Origin: Prosopocoilus inquinatus
Taxonomy: Eukaryota > Arthropoda > Insecta > Coleoptera > Lucanidae
NCBI GenBank assembly: GCA_036172665.1
Contig: CM069876.1
Location: forward strand, 42,253,001-42,317,000
Direction of reading: 5' to 3'
DNA: 64,000 nucleotides
Part shown: positions 49,046 through 59,289 of the stretch, one piece after another
Numbering within the stretch: the stretch's first letter is position 1
How the letters are laid out: each line of letters opens with the position of its first letter
Translations under genes and position numbers: made by a program
Notes under the pieces: generated by a model
Seen by the model: only the letters and a program-made list of their open reading frames with translations
What the model was told of the DNA's origin: nothing
Databases searched by the model: none

Positions 49046-50485
49046 ATGTCCGTGGATATAACAGTGGTAAAAGCCGAAAGCTCGACGGAAACCGACGGCA
49101 AAAGCAAGCCCTCGAATGCTTTGCAAGAACCCACCCCAAAATTCGCCCGGATCAAGAAGATCGGGGCAAACATAGGCAACCGGAAGCCCAGCGATTTTCA
49201 GCCGAATTACACTGGCGGTGTCAAAAAAAGATTCCTCAAAAACGTAAGTACCCAGCAGAAAATCCAAAACGACCGCACGCTGTACGAAAAGCTCAACGAC
49301 ATAACCGGCCCCACCTATGACCTTCCACCGCTCAACACCACCGAGAAGAAATTTTCTGGGAGGAATCGGCTTTACGTCGGGAACCTCCCCAGCGATGAGG
49401 TGGACGAAAACGAGCTTGCGCAGCTTTTCCGAAAGCATGGCGAAACGGGCGAGGTCTTCATCAACAAGGAGAAGAGTTTCGGCTTCGTTAAAATGGACTA
49501 CCACCACAACGCTGAGAAAGCCAAGCTCGAGCTCAACGGGACTATGTTTAAGGGCAAGACTTTGAAGATACGTTTCGCCCCCAACACCGCCACCATCAAG
49601 GTGATGAATTTGGACGAGCACGTCACCAACGAATTGCTACACCTGGCCTTCTCGGTTTTCGGCGAAATCGATCGGAGCGTTGTAGTGTTGGATGCGCATG
49701 GCAAATCCACCAGGACAGGCTTAGTGGAATTCTCCAAGAAGTACTGCAGCAACCTCGCGTTGCGTAAATGCAGCGAGAATTGCTTTTTCTTGACGTCGAG
49801 TTTGCGACCGGTCATCGCTGAGGCTTACGAGGCTTTCGATGATAACGATGGGCTTTCCGAGAAGTTTTTAGCCAGGAAGAATCCTGCTTATTACACCGCG
49901 CGAAGCACAGGTCCTCGTTTTGCTGCTAAGGAAAGCTTCGAGCATGAGTATGGGATGCGGTGGAAACACCAGCACGAGTCGTTCGTGCAGAAGCTGGAGG
50001 TGCTCAAGAAGGAGAATGAGATTGAGGAGGAGAGGTTGTTAGCCCAAATGGAATTGGCTCGTTTTGAACACGAAACGGCGGTATTGAGGGAGCAACTCCA
50101 CGCGCGCGAGCTGGATATGGATAGGCATAAGCGCGAATGGGAGTTGAAGCAGCAGAGGGATGAAGAGAATAAAAAAAGGCGAGCTGAAGAGCAAAGACGT
50201 AGGAAGGAAGAAAGCATTCAAGCGCGGATGGCGTTGCAAGAGGAAGAGTTGCGCAGGAGACAAGAAGAAAACACGCTGTTTTTGAAGGCGCAGCAGCTCG
50301 ATGGTATGGTAAGTAGACAAGAAGATATTTTGAAGCACGAGCATGAAACAAGTGTGAGCGTTGAGACGAAGACGATGGCACCCGCTGTATACTATCATTA
50401 TACAGGGGAGCAATATGGAAGGAGAGGGGATTATTGGAATAATGAAGACCTGGAGGGGTCATCAGGTAAACGACGTAGATATTAA
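49046..50485 (+). CDS. nonA: DBHS-family RNA-binding protein (NonA / NONO / SFPQ-like), intronless
   Basis: Uninterrupted 479-residue protein with the full DBHS order. RRM1 is at about 105-178, with RNP2 RLYVGNL at 108-114 and RNP1 KSFGFVKM at 143-150. RRM2 is at about 182-255, with IKVMNL at 184-189 and a TGLVEFSKK strand at 224-232. The NOPS segment is at about 245-307 (FDDNDGLSEK, FEHEYGMRWK). A long charged, Arg/Glu/Gln-rich coiled coil follows at about 308-432, and the tail ends in GKRRRY, a possible nuclear signal. Family members are nuclear dimers acting in splicing, transcription, RNA retention and paraspeckle-like bodies; Drosophila NonA affects vision and courtship song. The start was chosen because it is the first ATG (A at -3) ahead of a conserved basic N-terminal region. 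The Gly/Pro/Gln-rich N-terminus of many relatives is short here. Relatives usually have introns; this copy has none, so it may be a retrogene or an intron-poor lineage gene. No frameshift or stop is seen, and it looks functional. The symbol is by family resemblance. Confidence 0.93.
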   Translation: MSVDITVVKAESSTETDGKSKPSNALQEPTPKFARIKKIGANIGNRKPSDFQPNYTGGVKKRFLKNVSTQQKIQNDRTLYEKLNDITGPTYDLPPLNTTEKKFSGRNRLYVGNLPSDEVDENELAQLFRKHGETGEVFINKEKSFGFVKMDYHHNAEKAKLELNGTMFKGKTLKIRFAPNTATIKVMNLDEHVTNELLHLAFSVFGEIDRSVVVLDAHGKSTRTGLVEFSKKYCSNLALRKCSENCFFLTSSLRPVIAEAYEAFDDNDGLSEKFLARKNPAYYTARSTGPRFAAKESFEHEYGMRWKHQHESFVQKLEVLKKENEIEEERLLAQMELARFEHETAVLREQLHARELDMDRHKREWELKQQRDEENKKRRAEEQRRRKEESIQARMALQEEELRRRQEENTLFLKAQQLDGMVSRQEDILKHEHETSVSVETKTMAPAVYYHYTGEQYGRRGDYWNNEDLEGSSGKRRRY

Positions 50486-50527
50486 TGATTTAATTGATTT
50501 TGTTCTTTTGTTATCGTTCAAGTAACC

Positions 50528-50533
50528 AATAAA
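50528..50533 (+). terminator. Poly(A) signal AATAAA of the DBHS gene
   Basis: A canonical AATAAA lies 43 bases after the stop codon, followed by a GT-rich stretch (TTGGTGTTATTG). An A-rich run (about 50560-50569) starts 27 bases later. That could be genomic sequence, or the trace of a poly(A) tail if the gene is a retrocopy. Confidence 0.6.
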
Positions 50534-50569
50534 TTGGTGTTATTGCTGATTCCTTTTTTAAAAGAAAAA

Positions 50570-51805
50570 TCTGCGTGGGCTTGAGAGGAGACTTCATTAA
50601 GTTCCACTAAGTGTTGACATTTACTGATAAAGATAAATTAAGTTGCCCTCGTGTTATTGTATTTTAAAAGAATGCTCTTTGCCTTTGACCTTTTGATTCG
50701 AAATTAGATTTCCCAATGAGTTTGCATGCATAATCTCCAGTGATATTTTTGTTGAAGGGCTGTTTTATTTACGGGGCGAAATCAATTACCAATCATTCAT
50801 TCCTCGGGGCTAGTTTGAGCGAATTAAAGCCTGGCCCCGGCCATGTTTACGCGTAATTTGATAACGTTCATTTTGGCCGATGAGGAGGAAGAGGAGAAGG
50901 AGGAGAAAGGACTTTATCTCCGGATGCAAAGCGAAGAGCGGGCGAAACGAGAAAGCCCAAAAGGAAAGTCGCAACATTCAAAGAAAAACATTGCATTAGA
51001 CAAATTAGATCTCGCCGGCATCGCGCTCCTTATCTTTGATACGTAAATCCCCGGGGCACCGGCGAGAAACAAAATAAAACGCGAAAATAACGAGCTTATT
51101 TCTCTTGTAAATAAGTTTGCTTTTCCTCTTTGATAAAACTGATAACGCCCCGGCGCGGCAGCTCAAGGAAGGAATACACAACGACGGTTTAATGTTGAAT
51201 GCCAATCGGACTAGATGCCATGGTTTCTCTTTGGCGGAAGAGAAAGAAGAACGAGGTATTTTGAAGACCGTGTAAATAATTCACTGCATTTTAATTACTT
51301 TTCTATTGTTATTTAAATTGTGTTATTGCTTTGCAGAATCTATTTACCCTGTTTCGTTATTTCGCTTTTGACTAAGAAAGGAATATTCAATGTAGTTTTC
51401 TTACATACACGAAAAGGCGACTTCATACTTTTTAATTAAACCATCTACAGCAGTTTACAAAGGCGAATTTTTATTCAAGGATTCAATTTATCACGCGAGG
51501 TTTTCTAGAAAAAAAATTCTTTTCGTACTCCTGAGATATCTATCGTTTCTTGTCTTGAAGAACAGAATAAACTATTTACAGATAAGTAAGAGACCCCAGG
51601 ATAATATTTCATAGCAAAAGATAACACCAATGAGGAAAGATCAGGAACATGGAATTGCCTCATCTTCTTAATAGACAATGAAAGATAAAAGTAAAGAAAG
51701 GGTGCAAAGATAATAAGAGGAACTGACTTGCTGAAGATAAAAAAAAAATATTACTTATCGAGTGCTCTACGCTGCGCTGATCGGAACTTGATTAGATTTT
51801 CAATG
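50570..51805. other. No gene recognised
   Basis: Downstream flank of the DBHS gene. A short purine block (50878-50911) encodes a Glu-rich stretch in a 67-codon frame that I do not consider a gene. Confidence 0.5.
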
Positions 51806-51807
51806 TA

Positions 51808-52188
51808 CAGGGTGATTTATTAGCTCACCGACGAGCTTTGCCATGCGAAAGCTCACGTAATTTTAAGAAAAAAAATCAAACGCCAAGTTTTTTTTCTACT
51901 CAAATTAGAGTTTAAACAAATCTTTTCGTTTAAGTGAAAAGCTCTCTAGTTCGTCATTTTGAAGCATGCAATGAAGCGAGAGGTGGACAGTTTGGGCATT
52001 TATTATAATTCTGCATTGAATTTTGAGGAATTTATGTAAATATCTAAGTGATTTTGAAAAATTTAAATAATTTGAATCAAAACTTTGAAGTCTTCTATTT
52101 TCTTAAATAAATGAAATGATCTTTTTCCTTTTAAAATAACATGAGTTTCCTACGGTATAGCTCGTCGGTGAGCTAATAAAACACCCTG
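51808..52188. mobile_element. TA-flanked MITE, 381 bp
   Basis: About 33-base inverted ends, CAGGGTG…ATTAGCTCACCGACGAGCT against AGCTCGTCGGTGAGCTAAT…CACCCTG, with TA at each border. Tc1/mariner-type organisation with no coding capacity. Confidence 0.8.
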
Positions 52189-52319
52189 TATATAGTTTTT
52201 CCCTCGTATTTTAATCAATTACAAAGCGTTCAATAAAAAATACTCTACTTTAAACCCCCCGCAAAATAACGTTTTCATTAAAAAATACTCTTATTTCAAA
52301 CCCTCAAAATTACTAAGCG

Positions 52320-52950
52320 GAGCATGCTTAAATTCTTGAAGAAATAAATTTGTTTTCATGTTTATCGAGAAAAATTTCTTCGTCGAAAGAGAGAAACAAA
52401 ACACGGCTAATGAAAGAAGAAACTTATTTTTTTGTTTCTCTGTTAAATTTATTCATTACATAAACCACACCCAATCATTCTTTTCTTTCGCATTCTTCAA
52501 TTGTTCAGAGTAAATAAAGATAAGCAATTGCTAGAATAAGGAAGTTAATAATAAAACCAAACACGATCAAGGCTTAATTGTTTTTTTTTTGGATTATCCT
52601 ATTTCTAGAAAATGATAAGAGCTGTCAAAATGTAAGGTTAGAAAAGTTCCCGAAAACTAAGGCTAACCGGGGCATGCTTATTTTATCGAAGAAATAAATT
52701 TGAATAATTATCAAAAATAGGTTTTTCTCAGTCGAAAGAGAACAAAGAAAAGGAAAAACAAAACACGGCTAATGACACGTAAATAAACTTAAGTTTTTTG
52801 TTCCTTTTTTTTGAATTTATTCGTTACATAAACAACAGTCCATCGTTTTTTCTTTCGCGTTTTTCAATTGTTCACAGAAAAGATAAAGGAAAACAATTGC
52901 TACAATAAGGCAACTAATAATAAAAACAAATCACGATCGAAAGGAAAAAA
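52320..52950. repeat. Two-unit repeat, ~355-bp period
   Basis: GCATGCTTA (about 52323, 52673), AAACACGGCTAATGA (about 52401, 52758) and TTCAATTGTTCA…AAAGATAA blocks recur in the same order. Confidence 0.75.
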
Positions 52951-54524
52951 CATATGAATAAGAAAAGTCCCGTTCCCCTTTTTTTCCGACTCGATTTATT
53001 TATTTATTTTTTTTTTTTTCAACCGAAACCGATTTTATTTTACATATTTTTTTGTTTCTTTTTCCGTTAATATCGTCAATCTAATGCCGGAAAGTGTCGA
53101 AAATGTTGAAAGAAATAAACAAAAGGCTAATTTGAAAAGAATAAATAACAGAAACAAAAATTAACAACAGAAGAAATAACGGGAATAGAAAAGGAACAAC
53201 GAAATACAGAAAAGAGAAAGGAATATGTGCGAGAAACAATAGAAAATCGACGAATTATCAGGCAATAAACAACTCAATAAAATGAAGACCGAAACTAGCC
53301 AACAAAAAAAGAAACAGTTGAGGATCGATGTTTATATAACCGAGTGTAGTAAAGTGAAATAAAATTCCGAAGCAAAAACAAAAGAATAAATCGTGTGGAT
53401 TATTAGTTATAATTAAAAAAAAAATATATATTTCTCAAATTCTGAAGGAACTGATCAAATAAAAAACAAAGTTGAACAAAAAAAGGTTGAACGGACGAAA
53501 AAATAAAAAATGGCCGAAACTAGCGAAGAAAGAAAACAGATGGGGATCGTTGTTTATATAACGGAATGTAGCAAAGTGAAATAAAACTCCAGAAGCAAAA
53601 ACAAAAGAATAAATTCTATGGAATAAGAGTTACAATTTAAAAAATATATATATTTCTGAAATTCTGAAGGAACTGAATCGAATAAGAAAACAAAGTATGA
53701 AAAAATAACAAAAGAAAGTTGAACTGACGAGAAAATAAGAAAAAGACCGTAAGTAGCGAACAAAAAAAACAGTTCAGGATCGATGTATATATATATATAT
53801 ATAACCGAGCATAGCAAAGTGAAATAAAACTGCAGAAGCAAAAACAAAATAATAAATCGTGTTGAGTACCAGTTATAATAAAAAAAAATAAATAAATTTT
53901 GAAATGCTGAAGGAACTGATATTAGAATCGAATAAAAAACAAAGTATGAAAAGAAAAACAAAATAAAGTTGAACGAACGAAAAAATTAAAAAAACGATCG
54001 ATGAAAATTGAACAGATTCTTCGAAAATCAAGTCTGATACAAACAAAATTAAAAAAAAAACGAAAAGACAAAAACATGAAGAAAAGTCCCATTCCCCTTT
54101 TTCCGATTCGATTTATCTTATTATCGAAAGCGATTTTTATTTTCGGTGCTTTTTTCGTTTTCGTTAATGTCGTCAATCCAATGGAAAATTTTGAAAGGAA
54201 AAAAACGAAACGCTAATTTAAAAAAAAATAAGCCAAACAAAAAATTAACAACAGACGAAATAAGATGAATAGAAAAGATGATTATAAAAAAAATTATATC
54301 AGTTAAGAAACTGAAACAGAAATAAAATTAAAATAAAGAATGAAGAACGAGGAAATATGCACAAAGAAAAGAAAGACGTACGAGAAACAATAAAGAAAGA
54401 TCGAAACAACTGAATAAAAAAAAACAAATGAACATCGATGATTATATAAACGCGTGTAACAAAATGAAATAAGTCTCCGAAACCAAAAATAAAAGAATAA
54501 ATCGTGTGGAGTATCAATTTATAA

Positions 54525-54676
54525 ATAGTTTAAACAGCGACATTCTACGATCGTTTTTGATCTAACTCTCGAGCTACACTTCTGCTGATGAAGCCCCAAA
54601 CAGGGCTGAAACAGCTGCACAGATGCTGCACGAGGGATTCACTGCAATCAAAAACGATTTGCAACAAAAAAGAAAT
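54525..54676 (+). mobile_element. 152-bp hammerhead element inserted in a satellite
   Basis: TATCAATTTATAA occurs at 54512-54524 and 54677-54689. The neighbouring satellite units run through this position uninterrupted, so the insertion and its 13-base target duplication are both visible. Same family as the element at 24.7 kb. Confidence 0.7.
54568..54634 (+). ncRNA. Hammerhead ribozyme motif, type 1, cleavage triplet altered
   Basis: Core CTGATGA at 54585-54591, stem II AGCCC/GGGCT with a 6-base loop at 54592-54607, and GAAAC at 54608-54612 are all intact, with TTCTG/CAGA pairing in stem I. The cleavage triplet reads GCA (54617-54619), not NUH, so this copy is predicted to be inactive. Confidence 0.65.
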
Positions 54677-54720
54677 TATCAATTTATAATAATATTTTAA
54701 AAAAAACTATTTCAATTTTG

Positions 54721-56289
54721 TAGGAACTGAAATTAAAATCAAATAAAGAACAAAATACGAAAACAAAACAGAAAAGAAGTTTAACGGACGAAAGCTGGCA
54801 GAGAGAAGTTTGATACTATTTCGTAAGGCAAAAAAAAATAATAGGAGTAATAAATTTGTCTTCAACATTATTATTTATAATACAGGATCAAGGTCCTTTC
54901 GGGTATAATTCTATACCTGAACGTTAGGTAGCGTCCTCCAAATCAATATCCTAGCATTAGTTCCCGTATTCCTGTTACTCCTGGTCGCTCCTGTTTCCCT
55001 GATCAGAACCGATCGGGAATCATCAATAGGTGATTGATGGGAGGCATAAACGTCGATGATATCGCCCGGAGTTTCGCATTAGAAAAGTACTGTTTTTTTT
55101 TTAAATAAGGGGGGGGGGCGAGGGGAATTTCGCATTTACCATTCCCACAACCGGTTAATAATTAAACTGCCCCACATTTAACCCGCATATCTGCCCCTAA
55201 TTTACATGCTGATGTAGTCATCCCCCGGTTCATTGCAAAGGTCATGCTGCATTGTAGTAAGTAAATCCAATCGTAGGCAAATGCAATAATAAATAGGTTG
55301 GCGTCCTCCCCCCCCCTCGTCCTTTCAAACTATTAAATCGTCTTATACGTACCTATGCATACATATATTTAAATTAACGTTTCGAGCTTTTTCAGAAGGG
55401 TGCTTGAAACTTTGCATGCGGGCGGCGCGGATTTTATCGGTAATTAAAATTAGTTTCGTCGGATTTTTCCCGACGTCATTTATTACCGCCGCCCGCCGCC
55501 ATCGGCCTAGAAAGGTCAAGACGCTTCCTCTCCAGAATCAGATTAGTTAGGGATTTTTAATTAAAAGGAATGATTAAAACTGAAAGCGTTCGCTAGCGCC
55601 TTCGAATATTATCAATGTCGGGGGGGTGGTAGCGGTGGTGGTGGTGGTGAAGGGACGCGAGCGAGTTCGATAACACCCCCGATTTTTTCTTTCCTCTCGC
55701 AGGGACCGAAAATATGCAAAACAGATTTGCTTTAATTAAGAATCGCGCTCGTGTTTAATTATTATTCTATTATTTTGTTTAGTGTGGGGGAGTGGGGGGC
55801 GGCGGCTCGTTTTTCATTATTTGTTAAAGTTAATTAAAGCCGAAGCGAATAATTGGGGGCTATTAATTATAGGGACTCGCGGTGCTCGAATATTAAACTT
55901 CACTTTGATAAAGTGCATTCGAGGGAAGCTTGTACGTTCGCGATGGGATTGAAACAATGAAACCTGAGAGAACGAAATGGTAAATTCGTTTAATCTTAAT
56001 CTCAGTGCAGGTCGCAAAACTTTTATTGAGTTTTAAAAAAATGGTGCACCCAATAAGGGTGGAAACTGAAAATACAGTACCACCTCTTTAATCCGAATTA
56101 ATAATTGCAGCGGTTGATTCGAAGTTTTGAAATGTTCGGATTATCAAACAGGCAGAAAATGTAAATTTCAATGCAAACTGAATTTGGCTTCCTAGGACAG
56201 CGGTACCGTAATGTAGCGGTCGTCATATGATCGTGAATGGCGTCAAGTGGCGTTGAAAAATGGGGTCACGTAGCATTGAAAAATTGACG
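54721..56289. other. No gene recognised
   Basis: Mostly unique and GC-balanced from 54.9 to 55.9 kb, with several G-runs. TAAT-rich blocks flank them. Confidence 0.5.
55619..55651. repeat. G-rich (GGT)n tract
   Basis: A seven-G run followed by GGT repeats; similar G-runs lie near 55109-55124 and 55785-55803. Potential for G-quadruplex formation. Confidence 0.75.
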
Positions 56290-56291
56290 TA

Positions 56292-56514
56292 CAGTCGCGA
56301 GCAATAAATTTTGATCGTAATTGATTGTCAAAGATTGGTGCCTGACTTGTATTTTACTAAAAGTAATGAGATTGACGTTTTAATTTTGAATACTGCGAGT
56401 AATTTCTTGTTTTCTACCCTTTTTTGGTAGACGATAGCATATTTATCTGAAAATTTGGAATTAAAACTGACGTTTTGATTGACAATGATGACCAAAATTT
56501 AATGCTCGCGACTG
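56292..56514. mobile_element. TA-flanked MITE, 223 bp
   Basis: About 40-base inverted ends beginning CAGTCGCGAGCA and ending TGCTCGCGACTG, bordered by TA. Same family as the interrupted copy at 23.3 kb. Confidence 0.8.
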
Positions 56515-56516
56515 TA

Positions 56517-57415
56517 CGTTAACGTAAGGTTTACAAAATGAAAACCGACGATCTGTATTTATTTACGTAATTGAAAAATGACGATTCACAAAAAAAGAAT
56601 TCCAAACGTTTAAAAAATAAGAAATAGATATGTGGATGCACATTTTGAAATGTAGTGCAGTTGCTTACTTGGTGTAGTACACCGAATTTTTTTTAAATAA
56701 AGTAGTTCAAAATACGAAAAAAGTGTTCGTCTGGAGCTCTTCAGGCTTGGATCCATGTCTCTCTTTCTCCGTAATTTCGAAGTTTCGAAGTTCCTCCGAC
56801 TATTTTAATTAAATAATAAGAAGAGAGTTTCTTCGAATTTGCTTAATTTTTTTGTGACGTCGCTCACCATCAATCTATCGCCTTTACTTTATGCGACTGC
56901 TACCCTACGAATTCGAGGCTTAGCGGTCAACATTCTAATGAACAATGAACAGTATAAATAAACAGAGCAATTCTTGGAAAACATGAAACAAACAGATTTC
57001 CAACGGGATCCACTTCGCTGTTCGGATTAAAGAGGCGTTGTTCGGATTATGGCTTCGAATTTCCGCTGTTCGGATTAGGGCATGTTCAGATCATAAAGGT
57101 CCTACTGTATACAGGAAACGTACAGCAACAATAAAAATTAATTTTAATAACAAAAGTCTTAAAATTAAGTACAGCTATAATAGCGCCTTTGGAAAGTAGA
57201 ATTAATTCAGTTTCGTGTTTAGACTTATTATCATATCGCCATCACCATAAAATAAGAGTGGAGGAAACACTTCAATTATTTATTTAAAAAAAAAACATCA
57301 TAATTCCTGTACTCTTTATCAGAAATGAACGAACTTCAGCTGGTTTTACAAGGAATTTTAAACTGATTTAAAGTTTGTAGTCGGCAACGCTGGCTTCTTT
57401 GTTAGAATTTAGTGA
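56517..57415. other. No gene recognised
   Basis: AT-rich. A word CGGATTA recurs near 57020-57080 (CTGTTCGGATTA type, three times). Confidence 0.5.
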
Positions 57416-57476
57416 GAGAGTTTCGTTTCGCGACAAATTTTCAATGGATGGATGCAGTACCCCCCCATTCCCTTTC
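57416..57476 (+). repeat. Inverted repeat arm flanking the RT relic (left)
   Basis: Shares TTTTCAATGGATGGATGCAG and adjoining TCGCGAC and C-rich blocks with the reverse complement of 58693-58748. Confidence 0.7.
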
Positions 57477-57649
57477 ACCGGTCGCCGACTTTAATGAAAC
57501 ACCCGCCCTATTTCCGGACGACTGCATTCTAAAGCTCCAAAATTATCTGCTATTTGATCATCCTAATATGTATGAACATGGAGAATACAAATCGAATCTA
57601 TCACACCGTGCGATGGAACTTGAGATGACAATGAAAATAATTAATTAGT

Positions 57650-58450
57650 TTTTTGAGCCATGCAACATTTCAATGAAAGGCATGAGATAAAGAAGGGGTC
57701 CAAGATTCCACCCTGAGGAAGACATACCAAAATAGTTTGGATAAATGTTGATCCTGAATAAGGTAATGCCGATCATATAAGGAGAGGTTTCATTCGGGGG
57801 ACATTAAAAAAATCGAACTTTGATTCTAAATAAACCAAAAAACTGTGGCTATCGTAACATATGAGTTTATGGGGGATAATGACACGCATGAGATAAAGAA
57901 GAGGTCCAAAACGCTACCCCGAGGAAGGGTCCCCAAAATAGTTTGAATGAATGTTGATCCTGGATAGAGTAATGCCGAGGATAATGAAACGTATGAGATA
58001 AAGCAGAGGTCTAAAATGCCACCCTGAAGAAGGGACGCCAAAATAGTGTTTGGTTGAACGTTGATCCTGGATAAGGTAATGCCGATTCTTTAAGGAGGCT
58101 TACTTTCATTCAGGAGGAATTAAAAAAAATCGAACTTTGATTCCAAATAAACCACAAAACTGTGGCTATCGCGACATGTGAGTTTATGGGGGATAATGGC
58201 ACGAATGAGATAAAAAAGAAGTCCAAAACGCTACCCCGAAGTTGTAAAAAAAATTTGAAATTTGATTCCAAATGAACCACCACAAAACTGTGGGTATCGC
58301 AACATGTGAGCTAAAGGGGATAATGAAACGCGTGAGATAAAGAAGAGGTCCAAAATGCTACCCTGAGGGAGGGATGTCAAATGTCAAAATAGTTTCGATG
58401 AATGTTGATCCTGGATCAGGTAACGCTGTTGCAATATGTGAGTTAACGAG
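57650..58450 (-). pseudogene. Tandem fragments of a non-LTR reverse transcriptase
   Basis: Minus-strand translation gives repeated versions of the RT palm motif usually read as PQGSVLGPLLF: LPRGSVLDLFFIS near 57890-57930 and LPQGGILDPFFIS near 57680-57730, with further copies near 58020 and 58360. The same short portion (about 200-330 bp) recurs four or five times in direct orientation with stops and frameshifts. The catalytic aspartate motifs and the rest of the protein are missing. It is a dead, internally amplified LINE relic; the clade cannot be set. Confidence 0.65.
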
Positions 58451-58692
58451 GAGATTTCCAGGAAAATAGTAAATGGGCGAGTCTATTTAATCCAAACAAA
58501 CACATAAATATAAAATGCAGCGAGTTTTAATTAAAACGCTCCTCATCGTTCGTCCTCTTCCATTTCGCGATTACGTGACCTGTGCTCTTCGCTCTGGAGA
58601 AATAAGCCGTGAGCCGAAGTGGCTGGAGAGCCCCGTAATTAGCCCGAGCTCGTAGCGTTTTTAATGAAATAACATTGGAAAGGGGGCTGGGT

Positions 58693-58748
58693 CGTCGGGG
58701 GGGATGCGCTGCATCCATCCATTGAAAATGTCGCGACGCGGAAACTCT
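58693..58748 (-). repeat. Inverted repeat arm flanking the RT relic (right)
   Basis: Reverse complement partner of 57416-57476, about 1.2 kb away. Together the arms could bound a composite element. Confidence 0.7.
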
Positions 58749-59289
58749 TTTTTCCCCCGCTTGAAAATTATTTGCATTCGCATCAATTCTCGTAATTGTG
58801 ATGAGAGCGAACAGTTTCAAGTTTCGCCATTGAATTGAAGGGAGGAAAAGCTTTCATATAATTTTTCTGCAGCGCCGCCGCTGTTGTTGGTGAATCTGCA
58901 TTTTGCTAAAACCTACAGCAGATTAATCCCGATGCACGAAATGCAAAATTGAAAGCCAACTAGAGAGAGGATTAAATCCCTAAAACGTCCATCCATTCAG
59001 CGAATTAATCGTTTTGTAATCGCGGGAAAGCCCCCGTCTTTTCCATGGAATACGTATCCGTAGGTGTAATTTGCGGCATTGTGCTCGTTGCATCATTGCA
59101 GGCGGGGGGGCGGCGGCTTCGTGTGGGCCGTAGCTTTTGTGCAGATGTCAAAGTTCACAATTGTGTAATGCGCGTGCGATCAGGTCAGTGCGGATGAGCT
59201 TTATTAATTTAATGGTGGCGCGCTGATTTCGTATAGTCGCAAAAAAGCTCTCTGGCTTTACGCTCGTCGCAAGGTCATTATGAAATATT
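58749..59289. other. No gene recognised
   Basis: GC-balanced unique sequence leading into satellite array B. Confidence 0.5.

Larger units (their letters stand above)
53290..54720. repeat. A-rich satellite-like array, ~225-245-bp period
   Basis: GAAGCAAAAACAAAAGAATA near 53369, 53592 and 53835, and a variant near 54480, set the period. Each unit has AGGATCGATGTTTATATAA and CTGAAGGAACTGA blocks. The last unit is split by the hammerhead element. Confidence 0.8.

Noticed and set aside
49022..49621. 199-codon open frame antisense to the DBHS gene (and other overlapping frames to 50462)
   Set aside because: It is opposite the conserved RRM-coding frame and shows no domain; an effect of the GC-richer codon use of the real gene.
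53554..54517. Phe/Tyr-rich frames suggesting transmembrane proteins
   Set aside because: They repeat with the A-rich satellite period and change with each unit.
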